Assembly: GCA_965222535.1 (NCBI GenBank)
Contig: OZ244957.1
Location: 124,001-188,000, forward strand
DNA: 64,000 bases
Reading direction: 5' to 3'
Source: G965222535 sp965222535
Lineage (GTDB): Bacteria > Pseudomonadota > Gammaproteobacteria > HK1
Part shown: positions 1 through 8,562 of the stretch, piece after piece
Position numbering within the stretch: the stretch's first letter is position 1
Layout: every line of letters begins with the position of its first letter
The notes under the pieces: model-generated
Database searches by the model: none
Seen by the model: only the letters and a program-made list of their open reading frames with translations
Told to the model about the DNA's origin: nothing
Position numbers and translations under genes: made by a program

Positions 1-67
1 CATACCATCGGAAAGGGGAAGCGGTCGCGCTATCTCGACAGTTTTTGCATGACCATTGCTGCGGCAA

Positions 68-131
<64 letters not shown>

Positions 132-140
<9 letters not shown>

Positions 141-165
141 TCCGATACAAAAGTTGCGATATAAT
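132..165 (+). promoter_or_regulatory. possible sigma-70 promoter upstream of secE
   Basis: A perfect TATAAT hexamer lies at 160-165, about 200 bases before secE. The -35 region would overlap the 3' end of the tRNA, where only a weak match is seen (TTATGG at 132-137, long spacing). The leader to 361 also holds an inverted repeat (GGCACC...GGTGCC) around 241-265. The -10 is seen directly; promoter function is inferred. Confidence 0.3.
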
Positions 166-361
166 GATTAAGGATGCTCATTATTTTGAAGTACTCCTTG
201 CGTGTGCACTAAAAAGCATTGCATGATTGCACGACACACCGGCACCCCTGATTTTTCGGTGCCCTCATTGAGGGTGATATTGAGCTGGCAAAAACTTGTT
301 AAAACGCCTTCGCCAACACACTCAACCTTACACAGAACTTAATTTTCAGCTTTACGGATAA

Positions 362-742
362 ATGAACAGCGACACAGAAGCCCAGGGAACGCCTATCCCT
401 GATGCCATAAAATTTCTCGCGATTGCCGTGTTGTCGGTTGTTGCGCTCAGCGGCTTTTACTATTTTTCTGAATACCCGTTGTTTATACGGATCGCCGGCC
501 TGTTATTGACCACGGTCATCGTCGGCTATATTGCATTACAGACTGAGAAAGGAAGGGTCGCTTGGGGCTTCGTTGGTGATTCACGCACCGAAATGCGGAA
601 AGTCGTATGGCCTACCCGTAAAGAAACGCTGCAAACCACTTTATTAGTGATTGCGTTGGTGTCAGTTGTCTCGGTATTGATTTGGTTATTTGATTCGATT
701 CTTGGGTGGGCAGTGCGTTTACTGCTAAGGCAAGGAGGTTAA
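362..742 (+). CDS. secE: SecE, preprotein translocase subunit
   Basis: SecE clamps the SecY channel in the inner membrane. The 126-residue protein has the long three-helix form known from E. coli (127 residues). Two hydrophobic segments lie near residues 17-35 and 42-60. A conserved cytoplasmic amphipathic stretch follows (RTEMRKVVWPTRKET, about 76-90), then the essential C-terminal membrane helix. The gene is immediately followed by nusG after one base, the usual secE-nusG pair. Confidence 0.95.
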   Translation: MNSDTEAQGTPIPDAIKFLAIAVLSVVALSGFYYFSEYPLFIRIAGLLLTTVIVGYIALQTEKGRVAWGFVGDSRTEMRKVVWPTRKETLQTTLLVIALVSVVSVLIWLFDSILGWAVRLLLRQGG

Positions 743-743
743 T

Positions 744-1283
744 ATGGCGGCAGCTTTGCGTTGGTATGTGGTGCACGCCTATTCAGGGTTTGAAGCACAG
801 GTTAAAAAATTATTGCAGGAGCGAATTACGCTGAGCCAGTTGACTGAATGTTTTGGTGAGATATTGATTCCAGTGGAAGAAGTCGTCGAGATGCGCGATG
901 GTCAACCGCGCAAAAGCGACCGCAAATTCTTCCCGGGGTATGTACTGGTGAATATGGAAATGAACCATGACACATGGCATCTGGTAAAGAATGTGCCAAA
1001 GGTCATGGGGTTTATCGGTGGCAGCAGCGACAACCCCACCCCGCTGTCACAACACGAAGCAGATGCGATTTTGCAGCGCATTCAGGACCGCATCGATAAG
1101 CCGCGGCCCAAGGTATTGTTTGAAGCCGGTGAAGTGGTGCGCATCACCAGTGGCCCGTTTAACGATTTCAACGGCGTCGTGGAAAAGGTTAACTATGAAA
1201 AAAACCGGCTGTGGATTGCAGTGACCATTTTTGGTCGTTCTACGCCGGTTGAACTGGAGTTTAACCAAGTCATCAAGGATTAA
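744..1283 (+). CDS. nusG: NusG, transcription termination/antitermination factor
   Basis: NusG binds RNA polymerase and couples it to Rho or to the ribosome. The 179 residues match the usual length (181 in E. coli). The N-terminal NGN domain begins with RWYVVHAYSGFE and includes RKFFPGYVLVNM. A C-terminal KOW domain follows (GEVVRITSGPFNDFNGVVE, about 128-146). An AAGGAGG ribosome binding site overlaps the end of secE, which supports the ATG at 744 and tight coupling to secE. Confidence 0.96.
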   Translation: MAAALRWYVVHAYSGFEAQVKKLLQERITLSQLTECFGEILIPVEEVVEMRDGQPRKSDRKFFPGYVLVNMEMNHDTWHLVKNVPKVMGFIGGSSDNPTPLSQHEADAILQRIQDRIDKPRPKVLFEAGEVVRITSGPFNDFNGVVEKVNYEKNRLWIAVTIFGRSTPVELEFNQVIKD

Positions 1284-1380
1284 ACCCAGCGCGCCATCCA
1301 AGCATCCGCTGTATGCCCGATCGCCCGCTGCGCGGCATTGATCAGGCGTATCGCATCAACCAAACCGACAGGAGATAACA

Positions 1381-1815
1381 TTGGCAAAAAAGATTTCAGC
1401 CTACGTTAAGCTGCAAGTGGCCGCCGGGCAGGCCAATCCAAGCCCTCCAGTAGGGCCTGCACTGGGGCAGCACGGGGTTAATATCATGGAGTTCTGCAAG
1501 ACTTTTAACGCCAGCACCAAGGATCTGGAGCCGGGTTTGCCGATTCCGGTTGTGATCACCATCTATTCGGATCGCAGCATTACATTTATTACCAAAACAC
1601 CGCCGGCAGCGGTACTGTTACGCAAAGCAGCAGGGCTCGAAAAGGGTTCAAGCACCCCTAATACCAACAAGGTCGCCAAGCTGTCATACGATGAACTCAA
1701 GACGATAGCAGAGATCAAAATGCCCGATCTGAACGCTGCGGATATAACTGCGGCAGTGCGTATTATTGCCGGCACCGCACGCAGTATGGGTATCGATACC
1801 GAAGGAGAAACATGA
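1381..1815 (+). CDS. rplK: 50S ribosomal protein L11
   Basis: L11 is part of the GTPase-associated centre of the large subunit and binds 23S rRNA with L10/L12. The 144-residue product has the N-terminal segment with PSPPVGPALGQHGVNIMEFC and the C-terminal rRNA-binding domain. The start is TTG: AGGAG at 1370-1374 is spaced six bases before the TTG at 1381 and no ATG is near. The last bases overlap the rplA start (ATGA), so the two genes are translationally coupled. Confidence 0.95.
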   Translation: MAKKISAYVKLQVAAGQANPSPPVGPALGQHGVNIMEFCKTFNASTKDLEPGLPIPVVITIYSDRSITFITKTPPAAVLLRKAAGLEKGSSTPNTNKVAKLSYDELKTIAEIKMPDLNAADITAAVRIIAGTARSMGIDTEGET

Positions 1816-2510
1816 TGAGCCGTGTTTCCAAACGCATGCAGGCAATCAGTGGAGAAACTGATCGCAGCCGCGAGTACGATGTGGTTGAAGCCATCAGCTT
1901 ACTCAAAAAACTGACCTCCGTACGCTTCCGCGAATCCATGGATATGAGCGTCAACTTAGGGATTGACCCGAAGAAATCAGAACAGGTGGTGCGCGGTTCG
2001 ACCGTGCTGCCGCATGGTGTCGGTAAAACCACTCGAGTGGTGGTATTTGCTCAGGGTGAATTGGCGCAAGACGCTATCGATGCAGGTGCAGACAGGGTCG
2101 GGACGGATGATCTGGTCAATCACATAAAGCAAGGGAATCTGGACTTCGATTTGGTCATCGCGGAACCTAGCGTCATGCGTATCGTGGGGCAATTGGGGCG
2201 TCTGCTGGGGCCTAGGGGACTCATGCCAAACCCAAAAGTCGGCACTGTAACTACCGACATTGCGACAGCGGTGAAGAACGCCAAAGCAGGACAAGTGCAG
2301 TACCGTAACGATCGCGCCGGCGTGATTCATTCCACGATTGGCAAGGCGGATTTTTCGGTCGAGGCACTCAAAGAAAATCTGGACGCTATTCTGACCGATC
2401 TGATCAAAGCCAAACCCAGCACCGCCAAAGGCATTTACATGAAACACATCAGCTTATCGACAACGATGGGGCCTGGTCTGCGATTGGACAAAGCATCGCT
2501 ATCGATTTAG
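1812..2510 (+). CDS. rplA: 50S ribosomal protein L1
   Basis: L1 binds 23S rRNA at the L1 stalk and in many bacteria represses its own operon. The 232-residue sequence is full length and carries the signature region VGQLGRLLGPRGLMPNPKVGTVT, followed by NAKAGQVQYRND and the C-terminal STTMGPGLRLD. Two adjacent ATG codons (1812 and 1815) are possible starts; the first overlaps the rplK stop. The gene ends with TAG. A family A repeat separates it from rplJ. Confidence 0.95.
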   Translation: MMSRVSKRMQAISGETDRSREYDVVEAISLLKKLTSVRFRESMDMSVNLGIDPKKSEQVVRGSTVLPHGVGKTTRVVVFAQGELAQDAIDAGADRVGTDDLVNHIKQGNLDFDLVIAEPSVMRIVGQLGRLLGPRGLMPNPKVGTVTTDIATAVKNAKAGQVQYRNDRAGVIHSTIGKADFSVEALKENLDAILTDLIKAKPSTAKGIYMKHISLSTTMGPGLRLDKASLSI

Positions 2511-2622
2511 CTTGACGCACCGCGAACAACGCTGTCAGTTAGCGATTGCAGCGCGTTTGATAGCGGCGGTAGAAGATGCCGCCTAGCAAACGCCCTCCTG
2601 TTCTCCCTCAGATGAGACCTTA

Positions 2623-2772
2623 GGGAACCTCGAAAAATGGCAACGGGATGGGGGTTTGGCGGAAGGGACATGATCGCTTGTAACGTAAGTCATTGATTTA
2701 TAATCCTTCCCCCAATAGACAAGCCCCGCAGGGCACCTCGGGAAACTAGTTCGCTAGTTTCCCGAGGTGCCC
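2623..2772 (+). repeat. family A intergenic repeat, full copy with perfect hairpin
   Basis: This is the most complete copy of a roughly 150-bp element found at many intergenic sites in the window. It opens with GGGAACCTCGAAAAATGGCA, runs through a G-rich block, then TGTAACGTAAG, TTGATTTATAA, CCTTCCCCCAATAGACAAGC. It closes with an inverted repeat at 2731-2749/2754-2772, a perfect 19-bp stem with a TTCG loop. It lies in the rplA-rplJ gap and would be transcribed with the ribosomal operon. Confidence 0.9.
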
Positions 2773-2915
2773 CACAGCAACCGTTCGGGGGCTTCACTGG
2801 AGACGCTGGCAGCGGGACCAAGGGCAACATGACAGCACCGTCAGGGTGTTTGTTGTTGCGTGGTTGCGACAGCGCCTGAAAAACCACATCAGACTTTAAC
2901 TCAGAGGGCTGTGAC
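2773..2915 (+). promoter_or_regulatory. rplJ leader (possible L10 binding region)
   Basis: This remnant of the rplA-rplJ intergenic region downstream of the repeat is GC-rich with several short inverted repeats. In E. coli the L10 leader binds the L10-L12 complex for autoregulation and lies in this position. I see no decisive motif, so the assignment rests on position only. Confidence 0.3.
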
Positions 2916-3467
2916 GTGCCTATTGATTTGCATCAAAAACAAGCCATTGTCGCCGAAGTCAGGAACATTGTGAAAAGCGCACTGGCCATCGTCGTCTCCG
3001 AAAATTCAGGAATGACGAGCAACGATATGAACGAACTGCGCGCCGAAGGGAGAAAACACAAGGCCCACGTTCGGGTAGTGCGCAACACCTTGATGCGCCA
3101 CGCCGTCAGCGATACTGAAATGGAAGGCATTAACCAATCCCTGAGCGGCTCCTTGGTGCTAGTTTTTTCGCTCGAAGAATACGGCGATGCAGCGCAGTTG
3201 GTACGCAGCTTTGCAAAACGCAATAACCGTTTAGTGCCCAAAGCGATCGCGATTGGTGGCCAGGTATTGCCGCCAGAGCACATTGAAAAGGTCGCTGATC
3301 TACCAACCCTAGATGCTGTCAGGGTCAATCTATTAGCGGTGCTCAATGTACCAGCGACGCGCTTGTTGCGCACCCTAGTTGAGCCGGCCACTGGCCTTGT
3401 CCGCGTTCTTCAGACCCACGCCGATCGTACGGCTGCAACCGCAGCGGATGCACGGCGCGCTGAATAA
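2916..3467 (+). CDS. rplJ: 50S ribosomal protein L10
   Basis: L10 anchors the L12 dimers on the ribosomal stalk. The 183-residue product has the family N-terminus (KQAIVAEVRNIVKSALAIVVSENSGMT) and the conserved HVRVVRNTLMRHAV segment. It is about 18 residues longer than E. coli L10, with an Ala/Arg-rich tail. The start is GTG at 2916, preceded by AGAGGG. A 211-base spacer separates it from rplL. Confidence 0.94.
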   Translation: MPIDLHQKQAIVAEVRNIVKSALAIVVSENSGMTSNDMNELRAEGRKHKAHVRVVRNTLMRHAVSDTEMEGINQSLSGSLVLVFSLEEYGDAAQLVRSFAKRNNRLVPKAIAIGGQVLPPEHIEKVADLPTLDAVRVNLLAVLNVPATRLLRTLVEPATGLVRVLQTHADRTAATAADARRAE

Positions 3468-3678
3468 AATTGGAATGAACGTAACCAACAGTGCAGCGCT
3501 ATCGCTCTGCTCAATCGGCGCTGGACACCGTTTGCCGCCCGCGCCGCCAACCAAACTTCTGGCAGCTATAGACTTACCCCTTACAAGGGCTACCGAAAAA
3601 CCCATCAGTCCCCTCAGGAACGAGGGTTGGGGACAGCCCCCTTATTGCCTTTTCATCCAATAACCCCGGAGACCTAAA

Positions 3679-4065
3679 ATGGCGTTGTCAATTCAGGAAT
3701 TGCAAGCGGAACTCAGTCAACTCAATGTTCTGCAAATCACAGATCTGGTACATAATCTTGAAGAAAGTTGGGGGGTGTCAGCCGCTGCTGCGGTTGCGGC
3801 AACCGCAATGCCCAGTGCAGAAGCCACTGCTGGAGCAGAAGCCGTCGAAGAGCAAACTGAGTTTGATGTCATGCTGACTTCATTCGGCTCAACCAAGGTC
3901 GCTGTCATCAAGGCACTGCGTTCGCTTACCTCATTGGGCTTGGCAGAGGCCAAAAAGCTGGTGGAGAGCGCACCCACGGCAATTAAAACTGGAATTACTA
4001 AAGAAGAAGCAGAGACAATCAAAAAACAGCTGGAAGAAGCCGGAGGAACAGTCGAAGTTAAATAA
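3679..4065 (+). CDS. rplL: 50S ribosomal protein L7/L12
   Basis: L7/L12 forms the flexible stalk that recruits translational GTPases. At 128 residues it is slightly longer than usual. The N-terminal dimerisation domain is followed by an Ala-rich hinge (about 33-60). The C-terminal domain contains FDVMLTSFGSTKVAVIKALR and LGLAEAKKLVESAP, ending in GGTVEVK. An AGGAGACC-like site (GGAGACCTAAA) precedes the ATG. Confidence 0.95.
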   Translation: MALSIQELQAELSQLNVLQITDLVHNLEESWGVSAAAAVAATAMPSAEATAGAEAVEEQTEFDVMLTSFGSTKVAVIKALRSLTSLGLAEAKKLVESAPTAIKTGITKEEAETIKKQLEEAGGTVEVK

Positions 4066-4174
4066 ATACGCTCAGCTTACCTAACTGAATCTCCCGCTTC
4101 AGGCAACCGGCTGTGGCGCTATCGTTCTTTAACGAGGAAGATCCAGTAGCTATCCGGTCATAGCGCAACCGCAG

Positions 4175-4219
4175 GCCCGCTTTGAGCTTTCCTCAGATTG
4201 TTGCGGGCGCGGTGTTTTT
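4175..4219 (+). terminator. attenuator-like hairpin between rplL and rpoB
   Basis: GCCCGC (4175-4180) pairs with GCGGGC (4203-4208), followed by GCGGTGTTTTTG. A partial terminator and processing site in the rplL-rpoB gap is known from E. coli, where it lowers rpoB expression relative to the ribosomal genes. Structure is seen; function is inferred from position. Confidence 0.45.
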
Positions 4220-4253
4220 GTATCCCCCACATTTCTATTGATGGAACCCCAGC

Positions 4254-7200
4254 ATGAGCCATTCCAGCACGGGAAGAAAGCGTATTCGTAAGAACTTCAG
4301 TAAACGCCAGAGTATTCTGCAACCACCGGATTTGCTGGCTATTCAGTTTGAATCCTACCACCAATTGCTACAGCAGGACTGCGATCCTGATAAGCGCCAG
4401 AATTTGGGTTTGGAAGCGGCGTTAAAATCGGTATTCCCAATCCGCAGCTATAATGATGAGGTCTCTCTTGAGTATGTATCGTACCGCTTGCTGCCATCTG
4501 CATTCGACGTTGAAGAATGCAGACTCCGCAGCTTAACATACAGCTTATCGCTACGCATCCAACTGCGCCTTATACATTATGAAAAGGACACCAGCAATAC
4601 TGCGAAGCAGCAAAAAGGCAACAAACGACTCATCATCAAAGACGCCATCAAAGAGCAAGAGGTGTACCTCGGCGATATTCCGCTAATGACCGATACCGGG
4701 ACCTTTATTATCAACGGCACTGAACGCGTCATCGTTTCACAATTACACCGCTCACCTGGGGTTTTCTTTGAACATGATCGCGGCAAGACCCACTCATCAG
4801 GGAAACTTTTATTTTCCGCTCGCATCATCCCCCACCACGGCGCATGGCTGGATTTCGAATTTGATCTCAAGGATATTCTCTATTTTCGCATCGATCGCCG
4901 CCGTAAGCTGCCTGCCACGGTATTGTTGCGTGCGCTGGGTTTGGAGACGGTCGAGATCCTCGATCTGTTCTTTGAAATGAACGAATTCAAGATAAACAAA
5001 GAAGGCGTATCCTTTAAATACATTCCCGATCAATTGCAGAGAGAATCCTTAGGGTTTGCTATTAAGAATAAAAAAGGAAAAATCCTGGTTGAGGCGGATC
5101 GCCGTATTACCCCGCGCATCACAAAAATACTTACCACGGCGCGTATTAAGTCGATCAATGCCCCTGATGAATACATTATCGGGAAAGTTATCGGGGAAAC
5201 AGTGATCTCTCAGGAAACCGGCGAAATACTGGTTGAACCGAATACCGAGATCACCGAAGATTTGCTGATCACCTTGCGCAATGAGAACATTGAATCAGTT
5301 TCCCTGTTGGTGACCAGCGACGTTGACCGCGGCATGTACATTTCAAAAACCCTAGCGATAGATCCGTTCTCTACGCAACATTTAGCGCAAGTTGGAATAT
5401 ACAACGTAATGCGCCCCGGAGAACCACCTACGAAGGATTCTGCAAAACAGGTGTTCGATAATTTGTTCTCTAATACGGAACGCTATGATCTGTCCATAGT
5501 TGGGCGGATGAAATTTAATCGACGCGTGGGCCGAAGTGAGGAAACCGGGCCAGGATTCCTTTCCAACGACGATATTATCGATGTGTTGCGCACGCTGATC
5601 GGCATTAAAGATGGTAACGGTACGGTTGATGATATTGACCACTTGGGGAACCGCCGTATTCGCAGCGTGGGTGAAATGGTGGAACGTCAGTTTCGCCTTG
5701 GTCTGATACGCGTAGAGCGGAGTATAAGAGACCGTCTCAGCCTTATCTCTGACAAAGAAGAATACCAGAACATGATGCCACAACAACTGATCCATGCTAA
5801 ACCGGTATCGGCTGTGTTACGCGAATTCTTCGGCATGAGCCAGCTATCGCAGTTTATGGATCAGGTTAATCCGCTATCCGGCATCACCCATAAGCGCCGA
5901 ATATCAGCGCTTGGCCCTGGCGGGCTGAACCGTGACCGCGCCAGTTTTGAAGTGCGTGATGTACACCCCACCCACTATGGACGGGTATGCCCGATCGAAA
6001 CCCCAGAAGGACCGAATATTGGTTTAATCAACTCTCTTGCTGTGTATGCGCGCACCAATTGCTACGGTTTTCTTGAAACGCCCTATCGCCGGGTTGAAGG
6101 CGGGCAGGTAAAAGATCAAATTGAATACTTATCGGCGATCGAAGAAGCGGAATACTCGATCGCCCAAGCAAATGTCACGTTGGATGAAAACAACAACCTG
6201 ACCGATGAGTTGGTAACCTGCCGGCAGCGTAACGAGACCACTTTGGTGTCACCCGATCGCATCCAGTACATTGACGTCTCTCCGATGCAAATCGTATCAG
6301 TGGCTGCATCGCTGATACCGTTTCTTGAACACGATGACGCTAACCGCGCCCTGATGGGTTCAAACATGCAGCGCCAAGCAGTGCCCCCTCTAATCGCCGA
6401 AAAACCTCTGGTGGGCACTGGCATGGAGAGTAAGGTGGCGGGTGATTCCGGGGTACTGGTAGTTGCCAAACGCGGCGGTGAAATAAAATCTGCCGACGCG
6501 ATGCGGGTTGCGGTGCGGGTAAATGATGATGAAACCCTCCCTAGCGAACCAGGTGTCGATATTTATGCCCTGACCAAGTATCAACGTTCAAATCAGAACA
6601 CCTGTATCAATCAATGTCCCTTGGTGCAGGTCGGCGATCGGATCGCCAAGGGCGATGTGATTGCCGACGGATCTGCGACCGATATGGGTGAGTTGGCTCT
6701 CGGTCAGAATATGCTGATAGCGTTTATGCCTTGGAACGGTTATAACTTTGAGGATTCTATTCTGCTATCCGAACAAGTGGTCAAAGACGAACGCTTCACC
6801 TCAATTCATATTGAAGAACTGATCTGCACCGCGCGCGAGACACAAATGGGGGACGAGGAGATCAGCAGCGACATCCCCAATGTCAGCGAAAGCGCGCTGG
6901 CCAAGTTGGATCAGTCCGGGATCATCTATATTGGTGCGGAAGTCAAACCAGGCGATATTCTCGTCGGTAAAGTCACTCCCAAGGGAGAAACCGAACTCAC
7001 CCCGGAAGAGAAATTGCTCAGGGCTGTTTTTGGCGACAAAGCATCGGACGTCAAAGATACTTCGATGCGCGTCCCGTCTGGCATCCACGGCACCGTAATT
7101 GATGCACAGATTTTCACCCGTGAGGGGATTGAAAAAGATGAGCGCACGCAACACATTGAGAAAGCCAATTTAGCCAAATTAAAGAAAAATATAGATGCTC

Positions 7201-8366
7201 AGCTGCGCATCCTGAAAGAAGACGCGTATCAACGGTTGCAGCGACAGTTAATTGGCAAGATTGCTGAGGGCGGTCCTAATGAATTAGCACGCGGAACGAA
7301 GATCACCAAAAGCTATCTGAACCGATTAAAACCACCGCAGTGGTTTGAGATCCGTATGCGCGGCGAAGCGGTTACCGAGCAATTGGAAAAAGCAGGAAAA
7401 CAGCTCAAAGAACTGGAACAGGTGTTCGAAGATCAATACGAAGTTCGCAAAAAAAAGCTTTCATCGGGACACGACCTTCCCCCTGCAGTCATCAAAATAG
7501 TCAAAGTTCACCTGGCCATAAAACGACGCTTGCAACCGGGCGATAAAATGGCCGGTCGTCACGGCAATAAAGGCGTTGTATCGATGATCGTACCGGTTGA
7601 GGACATGCCTTATACCCAGAATGGAACACCGGTCGATGTGGTGCTCAACCCATTAGGCGTCCCGTCGCGGATGAACATTGGACAAGTGCTAGAGGCGCAC
7701 CTCGGCTGGGCCGCAAAAGAATTGGGTGACAAAATTGACAAAATGCTGTCCGAGGCTCGATCAAAAGAGGAACTGCGTGCATTTCTCAATAAGGTGTACG
7801 AATTCAAAAGTACGCCGAATGCACTACAGGAACTATCCGATGAGGATATGATTGAGCTGGCCGATAACTTGCGCGTCGGCGTGCCAATGGCAACCCCAGT
7901 TTTTGACGGTGCCAACGAAAACGAGATCAAAACGATGCTGAAATACGCCGATCTACCGACCAGCGGTCAAACAACCCTCTATGATGGGCGTACGGGAGAA
8001 GCTTTCGATAGACCGATCACGATAGGCTTTATGTATATGATGAAACTCAACCATCTGGCTGATGATAAGATGCACGCTCGCTCCACCGGTCCCTATAGTC
8101 TGATTACGCAACAACCATTGGGTGGCAAAGCTCACTTCGGAGGGCAGCGCTTCGGGGAAATGGAAGTATGGGCACTGGAAGCCTACGGCGCTGCTTATAC
8201 ACTACAGGAGATGTTGACGGTGAAATCCGATAACATTGATGGGCGTTCACGGATGTATAAAAACATCATTGACGGTGACCATCGCATGGAAGCAGGCACG
8301 CCGGAATCGTTTAACGTGCTGATGAAAGAAATCCAATCGCTGGGAATAAATATTGAGTTTGAGTAA
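4254..8366 (+). CDS. rpoB: RpoB, DNA-directed RNA polymerase subunit beta
   Basis: This is the beta subunit of RNA polymerase, forming half of the catalytic cleft. The 1370-residue protein is full length (1342 in E. coli). It contains the rifampicin-binding region with SQLSQFMDQVNPLSGITHKR, then VHPTHYGRVCPIETPEGPN, KMAGRHGNKGVVS and GGKAHFGGQRFGEMEVWALE. It ends in SLGINIEFE, so it is not truncated. Within the rifampicin region, Met and Val replace Ser508 and Asn518 of E. coli (numbering from memory). The usual partner rpoC does not follow; a reversed family A repeat and an unrelated ABC permease do. Confidence 0.97.
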   Translation: MSHSSTGRKRIRKNFSKRQSILQPPDLLAIQFESYHQLLQQDCDPDKRQNLGLEAALKSVFPIRSYNDEVSLEYVSYRLLPSAFDVEECRLRSLTYSLSLRIQLRLIHYEKDTSNTAKQQKGNKRLIIKDAIKEQEVYLGDIPLMTDTGTFIINGTERVIVSQLHRSPGVFFEHDRGKTHSSGKLLFSARIIPHHGAWLDFEFDLKDILYFRIDRRRKLPATVLLRALGLETVEILDLFFEMNEFKINKEGVSFKYIPDQLQRESLGFAIKNKKGKILVEADRRITPRITKILTTARIKSINAPDEYIIGKVIGETVISQETGEILVEPNTEITEDLLITLRNENIESVSLLVTSDVDRGMYISKTLAIDPFSTQHLAQVGIYNVMRPGEPPTKDSAKQVFDNLFSNTERYDLSIVGRMKFNRRVGRSEETGPGFLSNDDIIDVLRTLIGIKDGNGTVDDIDHLGNRRIRSVGEMVERQFRLGLIRVERSIRDRLSLISDKEEYQNMMPQQLIHAKPVSAVLREFFGMSQLSQFMDQVNPLSGITHKRRISALGPGGLNRDRASFEVRDVHPTHYGRVCPIETPEGPNIGLINSLAVYARTNCYGFLETPYRRVEGGQVKDQIEYLSAIEEAEYSIAQANVTLDENNNLTDELVTCRQRNETTLVSPDRIQYIDVSPMQIVSVAASLIPFLEHDDANRALMGSNMQRQAVPPLIAEKPLVGTGMESKVAGDSGVLVVAKRGGEIKSADAMRVAVRVNDDETLPSEPGVDIYALTKYQRSNQNTCINQCPLVQVGDRIAKGDVIADGSATDMGELALGQNMLIAFMPWNGYNFEDSILLSEQVVKDERFTSIHIEELICTARETQMGDEEISSDIPNVSESALAKLDQSGIIYIGAEVKPGDILVGKVTPKGETELTPEEKLLRAVFGDKASDVKDTSMRVPSGIHGTVIDAQIFTREGIEKDERTQHIEKANLAKLKKNIDAQLRILKEDAYQRLQRQLIGKIAEGGPNELARGTKITKSYLNRLKPPQWFEIRMRGEAVTEQLEKAGKQLKELEQVFEDQYEVRKKKLSSGHDLPPAVIKIVKVHLAIKRRLQPGDKMAGRHGNKGVVSMIVPVEDMPYTQNGTPVDVVLNPLGVPSRMNIGQVLEAHLGWAAKELGDKIDKMLSEARSKEELRAFLNKVYEFKSTPNALQELSDEDMIELADNLRVGVPMATPVFDGANENEIKTMLKYADLPTSGQTTLYDGRTGEAFDRPITIGFMYMMKLNHLADDKMHARSTGPYSLITQQPLGGKAHFGGQRFGEMEVWALEAYGAAYTLQEMLTVKSDNIDGRSRMYKNIIDGDHRMEAGTPESFNVLMKEIQSLGINIEFE

Positions 8367-8431
8367 ATCGGATACACTGTGGGACTGTTTGTATATTGCA
8401 GCCGATACTGAAGCGTAACGAATGCAATAAT

Positions 8432-8544
8432 GGGTACCCTGTGGGGCTTGTCTATTGGGGAAAGGGTTATAAGTCAATGGTTTACATTGCAGATGGTTAT
8501 GTCCCTTCCCCCCCCCCATCCCGTTGGGATTTTTCGAGGTTCCC
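8432..8544 (-). repeat. family A repeat, reversed, at the rpoB 3' junction
   Basis: The reverse complement reads GGGAACCTCGAAAAATCCCA, a G-rich block, then a TATAACCC and CCCCAATAGACAAGCCCC segment, as in the other copies. It fills the gap between rpoB and the ABC permease, exactly where rpoC would be expected to begin. Confidence 0.85.
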
Positions 8545-8562
8545 TAAGGACTGGCTCAATTT

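Noticed and set aside
2731..2772. Rho-independent terminator after rplA
   Set aside because: The stem is strong, but there is no T tract after it and the essential rplJ gene follows downstream in the same operon.
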